NCBI GenBank assembly: GCA_902785785.1
Contig: CADAAA010000001.1
Coordinates: 454,291 to 518,290, forward strand
Direction of reading: 5' to 3'
DNA length: 64,000 bases
Origin: an uncultured Bacteroidia bacterium
GTDB lineage: Bacteria; Bacteroidota; Bacteroidia; Bacteroidales; UBA932
Shown: positions 36,214 to 45,473 of the stretch, piece after piece
Layout of the letters: every line of letters begins with the position of its first letter
Position numbering within the stretch: the first letter of the stretch is position 1
The notes under the pieces: generated by a model
What the model was told of the DNA's origin: nothing
The model's input: only the letters and a program-made list of their open reading frames with translations
Database searches by the model: none
Position numbers and translations under genes: made by a program

Positions 36214-37208
36214 TCCTTTTCGCCCAATACAAGTATCTTCTGCTCCTCCTGCTCGTGCCGGTGATACTCATCGCGCACGGGGTGAAGATGCGCATGCGCC
36301 GCAAGCGCATCGAGCGCTTCGGCGATGCTGCGCTCGTCGAGGAGCTGATGCCTTCATGGTCCGTAGCGAAAGGTTGGTTGCGCACCGTGCTGTACAGCCT
36401 GGCGTTCTTCCTGTTCGTCATAGGCCTTGCTCGGCCGCAGATAGGAGCCAAACTCAGCGAGCACGAGGCCAAGGGCGCCGAGATCATGATATGCCTGGAC
36501 GTCTCCAATTCCATGCTGGCCGAGGATTACTCCCCGAACCGCCTGGAACGCGCCAAACTGGCAATATCGCGCATCGTGGACCGCCTTCAGGAAGACCGTA
36601 TAGGCCTGATAGTCTTCGCCGGGTCGTCTTTTGTCCAGTTGCCCATCACCACCGACTATGTGTCAGCCAAGATGTTCCTGAACTCCATAGACACCGGCTC
36701 GGTGCCGGTCCAGGGCACGGCCATCGGTGATGCGGTCCTGACCGCGGCCCGAAGTTTCAGCGAGCAGAGCGAGAAGAGCCGTGCCATAATCGTCATCACC
36801 GATGGCGAGAACCATGAGGATGACCCCGTCGATGCCGTCCGCCAGGTGGCGGAAATGGGTATTAAAGTCTATACGATAGGTGTAGGTTCGCTTCGTGGAC
36901 AACCCATCCCGAAAGACGGCCAGCTCATGAAGGACCGTGAGGGGAACATCGTCGTCAGTCGTTTGGACGAGGGAACTCTTCAGCAGATGGCCGAGGCAGG
37001 TAACGGGGCTTATGTCCATGCCGGCAACGAGGAGTTCGGCCTCAATCCTATCATAGACGATATCCGCAAGATGGAGGCGGAGAAGTTCAACTCCGTCGTC
37101 TTCGAGGAATATGACGAGCAATACATGTATTTCTTTGCCGCAGCGCTGGCATTATTCGTGATAGAGATGCTGATAGGGGAGAGGCGTTTGCGCAAGAAAC
37201 TGTTTTAG
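36210..37208 (+). CDS. batB: BatB, VWA-domain membrane protein
   Basis: The 332-residue paralogue of BatA has two N-terminal helices, a VWA domain with DVSNSM as MIDAS motif (near residue 98) and a final helix (FFAAALALFVIEMLIG). It starts ATGATC within the end of batA (ATGA overlap). Confidence 0.92.
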   Translation: MILFAQYKYLLLLLLVPVILIAHGVKMRMRRKRIERFGDAALVEELMPSWSVAKGWLRTVLYSLAFFLFVIGLARPQIGAKLSEHEAKGAEIMICLDVSNSMLAEDYSPNRLERAKLAISRIVDRLQEDRIGLIVFAGSSFVQLPITTDYVSAKMFLNSIDTGSVPVQGTAIGDAVLTAARSFSEQSEKSRAIIVITDGENHEDDPVDAVRQVAEMGIKVYTIGVGSLRGQPIPKDGQLMKDREGNIVVSRLDEGTLQQMAEAGNGAYVHAGNEEFGLNPIIDDIRKMEAEKFNSVVFEEYDEQYMYFFAAALALFVIEMLIGERRLRKKLF

Positions 37209-37214
37209 AATGAG

Positions 37215-38006
37215 ATGAGTTTGAAGTCAATCATAAGCTGCGCGGCGTTGTTGCTGCTGTCCGCCTCTGCCTTCGACCAGGCGGACCGCCGCGACGTGCG
37301 CGCCGGCAACCGCAAGTTCCGCAAGGGAGACTATAAGGCTGCGGAGATAGACTACCGCAAGGCCGTGGTCAAGGATTCGACGTCCATGGCCGGATCGTAT
37401 AACCTTTCCAACGACCTTTACAGGCAGGAAGGGTTCGAAGATGCCGGCAAGGCCATGGAGGCGGCGGCGCGCGGCGCCGCCAATGTCTCCGCCTGGCCTG
37501 ACGCGGCTCCGAAGCAACTGCGCAAGTCGGTCGACTCAGCTTCCGACGTTTTCTACAACTCCGGAGACATCGCCCTCCAGCAGAAGGACTATGCCGCAGC
37601 CGTCGAAGCCTTCAAGCAGGCGCTCCTTCGCCGTCCCGATGACCTGGACGCAAAGGAGAATTACATTTACGCCAAGCTGATGCTTCAGAACCAGCAGAAC
37701 GGCGGCGGTGGTGGCGGCCAGAACAACCAGGACCAGAATCAGGACCAAAACCAGGACGACCAGAATCAAGACCAGAACCAGGACAACCAGAATCAAGACC
37801 AGAACCAGGATCAGGATCAGGATAATCAGGACCAGGGTGACCAGGGACAGTCCGGTTCCGAGCAGCCCAGGGAGATAAAGATATCTCCCCAGCAGGCCCA
37901 GCAGATGCTGCAGGCCATTCAGGCAAAGGAGAAAGAGACCCAGGACAAGGTGAACAAGGAGAAGGCGGCGGCGCTCAAGTCCCGCCAGAAAGAGAAGAAT
38001 TGGTAA
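37215..38006 (+). CDS. batC: BatC, TPR protein with Asn/Gln/Asp repeat
   Basis: The 263-residue protein has a signal peptide (SLKSIISCAALLLLSASA), TPR repeats around residues 30-155 (FRKGDYKAAEIDYRKA, YNSGDIALQQKDYAAAVEAF), then a low-complexity stretch of N, Q and D (about residues 165-215) and a charged coiled-coil tail. The NQDQ tract is encoded by short repeated codons (aaccag-gaccag) and is likely length-variable between strains. TPRs probably scaffold the Bat complex. Confidence 0.85.
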   Translation: MSLKSIISCAALLLLSASAFDQADRRDVRAGNRKFRKGDYKAAEIDYRKAVVKDSTSMAGSYNLSNDLYRQEGFEDAGKAMEAAARGAANVSAWPDAAPKQLRKSVDSASDVFYNSGDIALQQKDYAAAVEAFKQALLRRPDDLDAKENYIYAKLMLQNQQNGGGGGGQNNQDQNQDQNQDDQNQDQNQDNQNQDQNQDQDQDNQDQGDQGQSGSEQPREIKISPQQAQQMLQAIQAKEKETQDKVNKEKAAALKSRQKEKNW

Positions 38007-38009
38007 GAC

Positions 38010-40655
38010 ATGAAGAGACTAGCCATCATATTCGCGTTGCTGGCGGCATCCATGGCCGCCTTTGCGCAGAATTCCATCAAGGTCCAGGTACCGAACGTGG
38101 TGGCCGCGGACGAGCAGTTCAATATTTCCTTCATCATAGAAGGTGAGAACGCCCCTTCGGACTTCAGCTGGTCCGAAGGGGATGATTTCCAGCTTGTCTG
38201 GGGGCCCCAGAAGGGCACGTCCACCAGTATCACCGTGGTCAATGGCAAGAGGACGCGCTCGGTTCAGCATACTTATACCTATGTTTTGATTCCCCGCAAG
38301 ACAGGCAACCTCGTGATACCGGCCGCCTCTGCTACGGTCAAGGGTGACAAGATAGCCTCCTCACGCACTACGGTTGAGGTCGTGTCTGACGGAGCATCCT
38401 CGGGTTCCTCCGGCGGTTCGTCCCAGTCCCAGGGATCTTCCGGATCCGCCTCCGGCCAGTCTTCGTCCAGGGCGTCCTCGGGTGACATAGCCCGTGATGA
38501 CCTCTTCCTCAAGCTTTCGCTCAGCCGCACCAATGTCGTGGTGGGCGAGCCCGTCACCGCTACGCTCAAGCTCTACCAGCGCGTCAACATCGCGGGTTTC
38601 GAGGATGCGAAGTTCCCGACTTTCAACGGTTTCTGGAGCCAGGAAGTCCTTGCGCCGACCACCATCGACTTCAAGCGTGAGAGCTACAACAATATGATCT
38701 ACAACACCGCCGTCCTGCGCAGCTACGTGCTGATCCCGCAGCAGGCCGGCGACATCACCATCGATCCCGCCGAACTGGTGTGCCTGGTCAATGTCAGGGC
38801 TCCGTCCAGCGGGTCGAACAGCATTTTCGACAGTTTCTTCCAGGAAGACTACCGCACCATCCGCAAGCGTGTTACTTCGGAATCGTATAAGGTCCATGTA
38901 TCCAAGCTTCCTTCCGGGGCTCCGGCTTCGTTCGGAGGCGGTGTCGGCACGTTCACCATCAAGACCGCCCTCAGCAAGGATTCGCTGCGCACCCATGATG
39001 CCGCGTCCCTGCTTGTTACGATCTCAGGAAAGGGCAATGTGTCGCTCCTGGAGGCTCCTAAGATTGATTTCCCTCCGGATTTCGAGGTTTATGACGTGAA
39101 GGTCACGGACAATACCGACAAGTCCACCGGCCGCACGAGCGGATCGAAGACTTTCGAGTATCCTTTCATTCCGCGTAGTCATGGGACCTTTACGCTTGGA
39201 CCTATCGAATACAGCTATTATGACATTGACGCAGGACGTTATTCCACTCTCCGCACCGATCCCGTCGCCGTTAGAGTTGCCCGTGGTAATGATGCAGACG
39301 CGCCTCAGGCGGGTCAGATGGTCCAGGGCACTGTCCGCCGTGATGTCAAGAGTCTCGGTTCCGATATCCGTTTCATCGCGACGAAGAAGCCGTCCCTGTC
39401 GCGGCAGGGGAGTTTCTTCGTGTTCTCCGGCGGATTCTGGGCGCTGCTTGCACTGCTGCTGGCGGCCGCCACTGCAGCATACATGCTGCTGAAGCGGCAG
39501 GCGGCGCGCCGGGCCGACGTAGTCGGCACGCGCGGCCGCGCCGCCACCAAGATGGCGCAGAAGCGCCTCTCCGTGGCCGAAGGCTATCTCAAGAATAACC
39601 TCTACACCGCTTTCTATGAGGAGTTGCACCGCGCCCTGCTCGGATTCGTGTCCGACAAGCTCAATATAGATACGGCCGACATGACCAAGGAGAATATCGC
39701 GTCCGCACTCTCTTCAGGAGGCGTCCCCGAGTCTCTGGTATCGGAGTTCACTGGCCTTCTGGACGCCTGCGAGTATGCCCGCTACGCTCCTGATGCCGGT
39801 CATGAGGCCATGAATGCCCATTATGAGACTGCCGTCGGCGTCATTTCCATGATTGATTCGAACATGAAGAAAAAGAATGCTTCCGCTTCGCGGACTGTTG
39901 TGACCGGCTTGTTGCTGGCGCTTTTGCTGCCGGCGTGGAACGCGTCCGCGCAGGCTTCTGCCGATTCGTTGTGGAATGCCGGTACGGCTGCTTATTCCGA
40001 AGGGCGGTGGGATGCTGCTGCCGAAGCCTGGACCGCTATCGAAGCACAGGGACTCGAGTCGCCTGAACTATATTATAATATAGGAAATGCTTTCTTCAAG
40101 TCTTCGGACTATGCCCATGCCATCCTGTATTACGAACGTGCCCTTAAGCTTGATCCTTCATATTCCGACGCTCGTTTCAACCTCGAGTTTGCGCAGGGAT
40201 CCGTCCAGGACCGCATTGAGAGCGTTCCGGAGTTCTTCCTTAAGACATGGGTAAGGAAACTCGGATATGTGTTCTCGTCCGATGCATGGACAGCCCTGTT
40301 CTTTGTTCTGCTTGCAATTACGCTTGCATGCGTGCTGCTGTTCCTGCTCGGATCCGGCAGCGCCGGGCGCAGGACCGGATTCTTCGCAGGCATCGCCGCG
40401 CTCCTGCTCGCCTTCTGCTGCCTCGGCTTCGCCGCCTCGCAGAAGGCTGCCTATAACCGTGCGGACGGAGCCGTCGTCACTGTTCCGGTGTCTTCCGTCA
40501 AGAGTTCCCCCGGTGCGGAGTCGGCCAAGGACCTGTTCATCCTGCACGAAGGCACGCGTGTCCTCGTCCTTGACGAGGTCGGCGGCTGGTGGAATGTCGA
40601 ACTTGCCGACGGGCGCCAAGGCTGGATACCGGCCTCGGACCTGGAACTGATATAG
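38010..40655 (+). CDS. BatD-BatE fusion protein
   Basis: The 881-residue protein combines two normally separate genes. Residues 1-600 are BatD: signal peptide (MKRLAIIFALLAASMAAFA), BatD ectodomains, and a membrane helix near residues 470-490. At residue 619 (nucleotide 39864) a second Met begins MKKKNASASRTVVTGLLLALL, a complete signal-peptide-like sequence, followed by TPRs (LYYNIGNAFFKSSDYAHAI), two membrane helices and a C-terminal SH3-like domain (VLDEVGGWWNVELADGRQGW), which together make a BatE. No stop separates them. Translation of BatE alone from 39864 is also possible. Confidence 0.85.
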   Translation: MKRLAIIFALLAASMAAFAQNSIKVQVPNVVAADEQFNISFIIEGENAPSDFSWSEGDDFQLVWGPQKGTSTSITVVNGKRTRSVQHTYTYVLIPRKTGNLVIPAASATVKGDKIASSRTTVEVVSDGASSGSSGGSSQSQGSSGSASGQSSSRASSGDIARDDLFLKLSLSRTNVVVGEPVTATLKLYQRVNIAGFEDAKFPTFNGFWSQEVLAPTTIDFKRESYNNMIYNTAVLRSYVLIPQQAGDITIDPAELVCLVNVRAPSSGSNSIFDSFFQEDYRTIRKRVTSESYKVHVSKLPSGAPASFGGGVGTFTIKTALSKDSLRTHDAASLLVTISGKGNVSLLEAPKIDFPPDFEVYDVKVTDNTDKSTGRTSGSKTFEYPFIPRSHGTFTLGPIEYSYYDIDAGRYSTLRTDPVAVRVARGNDADAPQAGQMVQGTVRRDVKSLGSDIRFIATKKPSLSRQGSFFVFSGGFWALLALLLAAATAAYMLLKRQAARRADVVGTRGRAATKMAQKRLSVAEGYLKNNLYTAFYEELHRALLGFVSDKLNIDTADMTKENIASALSSGGVPESLVSEFTGLLDACEYARYAPDAGHEAMNAHYETAVGVISMIDSNMKKKNASASRTVVTGLLLALLLPAWNASAQASADSLWNAGTAAYSEGRWDAAAEAWTAIEAQGLESPELYYNIGNAFFKSSDYAHAILYYERALKLDPSYSDARFNLEFAQGSVQDRIESVPEFFLKTWVRKLGYVFSSDAWTALFFVLLAITLACVLLFLLGSGSAGRRTGFFAGIAALLLAFCCLGFAASQKAAYNRADGAVVTVPVSSVKSSPGAESAKDLFILHEGTRVLVLDEVGGWWNVELADGRQGWIPASDLELI

Positions 40656-40658
40656 AAA

Positions 40659-40692
40659 AACAGCCCCGGAAACCATTCCGGGGCTGTTTTTT
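40659..40692 (+). terminator. Terminator of the Bat operon
   Basis: CAGCCCCGGAA/TTCCGGGGCTG with a four-base loop is followed by TTTTTTA. It lies just past the BatD/E stop codon. Confidence 0.88.
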
Positions 40693-40695
40693 ATG

Positions 40696-40770
40696 TGGGA
40701 GATAGCGGATTCGAACCGTTGACCCCCTGCTTGTAAGGCAGGTGCTCTAAACCAACTGAGCTAATCTCCC
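40696..40770 (-). tRNA. tRNA-Val (TAC anticodon)
   Basis: The acceptor arm is GGGAGAT/ATCTCCC and the anticodon loop is CTTACAA, with T loop GTTCGAATC. CCA is not encoded. It has its own promoter on the minus strand. Confidence 0.93.
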
Positions 40771-40785
40771 GTGTTTTGCGGACTG

Positions 40786-40815
40786 CAAAGATACGCCATT
40801 TTTTCTTTCTACCAA
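40786..40815 (-). promoter_or_regulatory. Promoter of tRNA-Val
   Basis: On the minus strand TTG and TATCTTTG are separated by exactly 19 bases, a strong match to the Bacteroidota promoter pattern. Confidence 0.8.
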
Positions 40816-41028
40816 AAAATGCACGGGCAAATGTCGTCCCGTTTCCATCGCGGGTGATGGCCTTTGCCGCTATATTTATATAAAGGTAAAAGACGCTTGA
40901 ATGAAAAATATGTAAAAAAATCCGAAAAAAGTTTGATACCGATGCAACGAATGTGTAGAAAAACGCATCTTATACCTGTGTGAACCTCATTGGAGGCCGC
41001 TGGAGATAAGAAAAATTAACAAAAGTTG

Positions 41029-41059
41029 TTGCATAAGAAAAAAAATCTCCATACCTTTG
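41029..41059 (+). promoter_or_regulatory. Strong promoter of the large lipoprotein gene
   Basis: TTG (41029-41031) and TACCTTTG (41052-41059) are 20 bases apart. The leader to the ATG at 41187 would be about 120 bases. It ends in an AT-rich run before ATGAAAAAAATT and contains a small hairpin GCAC-AAAT-GTGC followed by TTTTT at 41106-41122, which could act as an attenuator. Confidence 0.8.
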
Positions 41060-41186
41060 TGCATTGAGTACTATGCCATAACTGTGTGGTATTGTATCTT
41101 GACGGGCACAAATGTGCTTTTTGGGTTGAAACAAAGTGAAAGAAATACTATTATAGTTTAACTTTTTATTTTTAATCTATTCGTTT

Positions 41187-44100
41187 ATGAAAAAAATTTT
41201 TAGAATGGCTTTGGTGTTCGCCCTCGCGGGTGCGACACTGATGTACACAGGGTGTTCTAAAGATTACACGGAGGACATCAACAATGTGAAGTCCTCTGTC
41301 AGCGATCTTCAGAACAAGCTGGGCGAACTCAACAACGAGCTCTCAGCTCTGAAGTCGAGTGTGTCCTCCCTCGAAGCTGCTTACAAGGCCGCTGACGACC
41401 TCATCAAGGGTGACGTCACTGATCTCAAGACCAGGGTCGCCAAGGTTGAGGAGGCTATCAAGGACCTCTCCAAGTATGCTACCAAGGATGAGCTTAACGA
41501 GGCTGTAAAGGGTGTTGAGAAGAAGATCTCTGACGCCAAGGCTGAGATTAAGAAGACCACTGATGATCTCCAGAAGCAGATCAACGATCTGAAGGAGCAA
41601 CTCGCCAAGGACGAAGAGGCTATCAAGAAACTCGAGGCCGCTCAGAAGGAGGTTGACAATGTTTATGGCTTCCTCTCCGACGAGCTCCGTGCCATCGTCT
41701 TCTTCCCTGACTTCTATTTCGCCGGTGTCGAGGCTACTTCCTATGACTTCGCTACCTTCTGGGGTTACAAGCCGGTTGCCCTTGGCAAGGCTGATACCAG
41801 CCACCAGGATCACGAAGGCGCAGCGCTTGAGTTCCCTAAGGGTGCCAAGACCACTGCCGAGGTCAATGTCAAGAAGAACATGTTCGGTCAGCCCATCCAG
41901 TACGCCGTTGACCGTCAGAGCGCTTCTTATATCTATGATGAGAAGGGCAACATGGTTGAGTACAAGGATGCTTACAAGTATGCCAAGGCTGGTTCATACA
42001 TGCCGTTCTATTATTTCCCTGCCAACTTCTCCCAGGGCCAGATCGGTCGTGCCTATTATGATCTCAATCCTTCTTCCTTCCCGCTTGACTCCGCTGCATG
42101 GAGCCTGAACGGTATGGATCGCAATTACGTCGTCAAGGCTGACGAGTCCGTCTTCTGGGATCCTATTTTCGAGGGCATCTCCAAGGTTGACGGTCATGCC
42201 GAGGTCCTTTATTCGATTGACGATCCTGCAGCTGTATTCACTTCTGTCATCGATGCCTTCATGTATCAGTATGCGAAGAGGGGAGCAGTTCCTGAGAACT
42301 CGTGGAATACCCAGGCTGAATACAGGCGTTACCTCATTAAGATGTACACCGATTATCTCATGGAAAGCACCAGCCATCTCCCGGTCATGCAGCTTCAGGC
42401 TGACCTCGACGATGAGAGGTCTGTCGTTTCGGACTGGCACGCTATCGCTTCCGGTGAGGAGCTTGTCGATCACCTCGCCTTCGCTAAGGACAACAAGTGG
42501 CTCACTGATTCCACCGACTGCGGCGCCATCCAGAATGCCATGGGTGTAACTGTGAAAAAGGATCTTTATGAGGATGCTTATGCCGCAGCTGCCAAGAAGC
42601 CTAGTGTTCAGGTTCTGTACAACGGCGGTCCTGTCGACCTCGCCAAGCTTATCGCCATCCATACTATTGATTCCTATGGTGATACCTACAACGACTATAC
42701 CCTTGACGAGTTCAACACCAAGTATCCTTCCTTCAGCTACAAGTTCGAGCTTATCCCTTACAAGGTAGGTGGTGAGGTCACCAGCGAGGAGATGTACGGC
42801 CAGATTGACGGTACCGAGTTCACTCCTTGCTATGTCGTCAGCAAGGACAAGAACGCTGAGAGCAAGCCTATCGAGAAGGGTTCCGAGGACAAGCAGGGTG
42901 TCTCTGCTGTCGGCCGTATGCCTATCGTCCTCGCTTACCTCGTGAACAACGAGACTGGCGAGAGCTACGCTGTCGGTTACTTCAAGATCGAGATTGTCAA
43001 GGAGATCCGCGAGGCCGATGAGAGGTTCTTCGAGATTCCTGACCTCGGAAAGGTTCCTTTCATCTGCAATCCTTTCACTCTCAGGACCAACTGGCATGAG
43101 TTCTCCTACTTCGTACTTGAGGCTCTCAAGGTCGATTATAAGGAATTCATCGAGGACTTCGAGCTCCAGGGTATCTATGGTTACGAATTTGTTGAGAAGT
43201 ATGGCAGCATCGTCAGCGAGCTCACCAAGATTGCTGATGCTTCTGCAGACCAGGAGGTTCACCTCACTTACAGTGAGCCTTACGTGAAGGATCCTGTGAA
43301 CAATGTCATCGACTACAAGGATGTTGACTATGGCTTTGCTTCCTACAATAAGGATGAGTCCGGTTCCACCATCAACGACGCCTTCACCTGGAAGGTCAAT
43401 CCTCAGGACATCGGTGCCGGTAAGGCCAAGTCCATCTACTTCAAGTTCATCAACAAGACTGACAAGTATGATATTGTCTACATCGAGATGAAGGCTGATG
43501 TTGCTGGTCCTGCCAAGTTCGACTTCGGCGCCAACAAGATCTCCAACGAGTGGTTCGATGATATTGATGGTGAGGTTAAGAATACCGCCCGTATCAATGT
43601 CCTTGTTCCTAACGTGACTTCCGACGATGTAACCAAGTTCTATCGTGACCTCAACCGCTTCTTCATCGGTTACAAGCCTGGTCTCACCCTCACCGAGGAT
43701 TCCGATCCGGTTTACAAGAACTACTTCGATGAGAAAGCCAACGCTGCAAAGAAGGAGCAGTACAATCCTGCTGAGCTTGCCGGTGAGTACAAGTTCCACT
43801 TCTCTGCCACTCAGCCTGTCATTGCCAACATTGACAAGTATACCAATTACTGGGTAGATGCTGACGGCAAGAAGATGACCACCAACCTGCCTCTCTATTC
43901 CAACTGGTGGGCTGACAGCAGCAAACTCTATGTTCCTGCTTACCAGTGGAACAACTTTACCAAGGCCTATGAGGAGGTGAAGAAGGAAGTCACCCTCGCT
44001 GATGGTTCCAAGGTCAAGGTTCCTGAGCTCATTGACTCCAACCTTGTTGCTACCCTCGAGCCTACCGGCATGGTTACCTACAGCTATGCTGAGGGCCAGA

Positions 44101-44792
44101 CCGCTGCCAAGGTTCTCCTCAACCTCTGGAGCTACACTCTGACCGATCAGGCCAAGATGCTCTATGCCAATGTCCTTGTCACCACTACCTATGGCGAGTG
44201 CAAGATCGATGCTGGCGATGCCAACTTCCATCTCCGCTTTGTCCGTCCTCTCGATGTCAACTTCAAGGCCGCTGAGGTCGCTCAGGAGTCTGCCGTCAAT
44301 GGATTCAATGTCCTGATCGCCGAGTTCATCTCCGGCATCACCGACTGGAACAAGCAGGGCGTCATCAAGCCTGAGGTTGTCAACAAGAAGGAGACTGGTT
44401 ACTTCGTAGCCAACATCATCTCCGGTGTCAACATGTACGAGTACTACAAGTTCACGAAGCTCATCCTCGATCTTGAGAACGCAGAGCGTGATCACTTCAA
44501 GGTTGGCGACGACAATGCCCGTGACCTCCTCAAGAACGTCACTCCTGAGGCTCAGCTCCAACTCGGTACTGTTGATCCTAAGACCGATGTCTTCACTCCT
44601 GGTGGCTCCAACGAGCTTGATATCTCCAACCTTGAGAACCTTAAGGGTGCTGCTATCAACTACAGGAACGACCGTGCAGTTGTCGAGACCTTCAACCTCT
44701 TCATCCCTGTTTCTGTCGAGTACGCTTGGGGTACTATCACCGAGACTCTCCAGATCAAGGTTAAGAAGACTGCTGATACCGATCCCAAATAG
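41187..44792 (+). CDS. Very large lipoprotein with N-terminal coiled coil, function unknown
   Basis: The 1201-residue protein has a lipoprotein signal (ALAGATLMYTGC, lipid on about Cys23) and Ser-Lys after it. Residues of about 26-155 form a long coiled coil of heptad type (DLQNKLGELNNELSALKSSV), like the DUF4988-type N-terminus of Bacteroidota surface lipoproteins. The rest is rich in Tyr, Asp and Lys and has no domain I recognise. Codon use is very narrow (AAG, GAG, GCT, CTC) and the promoter is near-perfect, so it is probably abundant. A terminator follows. A surface-layer or major cell-surface role is inference only. Confidence 0.85.
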   Translation: MKKIFRMALVFALAGATLMYTGCSKDYTEDINNVKSSVSDLQNKLGELNNELSALKSSVSSLEAAYKAADDLIKGDVTDLKTRVAKVEEAIKDLSKYATKDELNEAVKGVEKKISDAKAEIKKTTDDLQKQINDLKEQLAKDEEAIKKLEAAQKEVDNVYGFLSDELRAIVFFPDFYFAGVEATSYDFATFWGYKPVALGKADTSHQDHEGAALEFPKGAKTTAEVNVKKNMFGQPIQYAVDRQSASYIYDEKGNMVEYKDAYKYAKAGSYMPFYYFPANFSQGQIGRAYYDLNPSSFPLDSAAWSLNGMDRNYVVKADESVFWDPIFEGISKVDGHAEVLYSIDDPAAVFTSVIDAFMYQYAKRGAVPENSWNTQAEYRRYLIKMYTDYLMESTSHLPVMQLQADLDDERSVVSDWHAIASGEELVDHLAFAKDNKWLTDSTDCGAIQNAMGVTVKKDLYEDAYAAAAKKPSVQVLYNGGPVDLAKLIAIHTIDSYGDTYNDYTLDEFNTKYPSFSYKFELIPYKVGGEVTSEEMYGQIDGTEFTPCYVVSKDKNAESKPIEKGSEDKQGVSAVGRMPIVLAYLVNNETGESYAVGYFKIEIVKEIREADERFFEIPDLGKVPFICNPFTLRTNWHEFSYFVLEALKVDYKEFIEDFELQGIYGYEFVEKYGSIVSELTKIADASADQEVHLTYSEPYVKDPVNNVIDYKDVDYGFASYNKDESGSTINDAFTWKVNPQDIGAGKAKSIYFKFINKTDKYDIVYIEMKADVAGPAKFDFGANKISNEWFDDIDGEVKNTARINVLVPNVTSDDVTKFYRDLNRFFIGYKPGLTLTEDSDPVYKNYFDEKANAAKKEQYNPAELAGEYKFHFSATQPVIANIDKYTNYWVDADGKKMTTNLPLYSNWWADSSKLYVPAYQWNNFTKAYEEVKKEVTLADGSKVKVPELIDSNLVATLEPTGMVTYSYAEGQTAAKVLLNLWSYTLTDQAKMLYANVLVTTTYGECKIDAGDANFHLRFVRPLDVNFKAAEVAQESAVNGFNVLIAEFISGITDWNKQGVIKPEVVNKKETGYFVANIISGVNMYEYYKFTKLILDLENAERDHFKVGDDNARDLLKNVTPEAQLQLGTVDPKTDVFTPGGSNELDISNLENLKGAAINYRNDRAVVETFNLFIPVSVEYAWGTITETLQIKVKKTADTDPK

Positions 44793-44816
44793 TTTGAAAC
44801 TATATCTATGATTTGA

Positions 44817-44847
44817 GAAAGGGCGCGTCTGGATGGCGCGCCTTTTC
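44817..44847 (+). terminator. Terminator after the large lipoprotein gene
   Basis: AAAGGGCGCG and GGCGCGCCTTTT pair around TCTGGAT and end in a T run. Confidence 0.7.
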
Positions 44848-44868
44848 CAAATCAAATAATCTACTCGC

Positions 44869-45432
44869 ATGAAACGATTCTATTTTCTTATTGCTGCTTT
44901 TGCTTTGTTGGTTTCCTGTGGCCCTAAATACTCCGGTTCCCGGGGCGAAAAGACCCAGAAGGATGCCGAGGCTGAGTTTCTCGCCTCTCTGTCCCAAACT
45001 GACCAGGATGCTGTCTTGGCTTTGGCCGATGATTGCATGAATAAGTTGCAGGCTGGCAAAGTAGATGAGGCTGTGGGTATGATTTATGTCCTGTACAATG
45101 ACGTTGTATATAAGAAGTCCGCTTCTTATACGGCTGATCTGGTACAGCGGTTCAAGTCTTTCCCCGTGGTTTCATATGAGCGCTTGTATCATAGTTTCTC
45201 AACCGAGGGTAACAATGATATTTCTTACTCATATGTTTTTGCACCCGCTTCCGGCGGTAGGTCTGCGCAGACCATGAAACTGATGTTCAATCCGGTATAT
45301 ATCGATGGCAGCTGGTACCTCACTTTCAAGGATGGTTCCCAGTCCAGCAGAGACCTTCCTTTGGACAAACAGATCCATGAACTTGCTCCGGCCCCTAATG
45401 CTCCACGTCTGAACAAGTCTTCCGCTCAATAG
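44869..45432 (+). CDS. Small lipoprotein, function unknown
   Basis: The 187-residue protein has a lipoprotein signal (MKRFYFLIAAFALLVSCG, lipid on Cys17). The rest is helical at first (LASLSQTDQDAVLALADD) and then strand-rich (SYSYVFAPASGG, SWYLTFKDG). This recalls small NTF2-like or DUF4878-type lipoproteins, but I do not recognise it securely. It lies between the giant lipoprotein and the OmpA protein. Confidence 0.75.
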   Translation: MKRFYFLIAAFALLVSCGPKYSGSRGEKTQKDAEAEFLASLSQTDQDAVLALADDCMNKLQAGKVDEAVGMIYVLYNDVVYKKSASYTADLVQRFKSFPVVSYERLYHSFSTEGNNDISYSYVFAPASGGRSAQTMKLMFNPVYIDGSWYLTFKDGSQSSRDLPLDKQIHELAPAPNAPRLNKSSAQ

Positions 45433-45473
45433 GACATGTGATATATTGATAAACATTCAATCGAACAGAATTT

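Noticed and set aside
41994-44870. A 958-codon open frame antisense to the giant lipoprotein gene
   Set aside because: It arises from the narrow codon set of the real gene (few stop codons on the other strand). The encoded protein has a low-complexity Leu/Val/Asp composition, no signal or domain.
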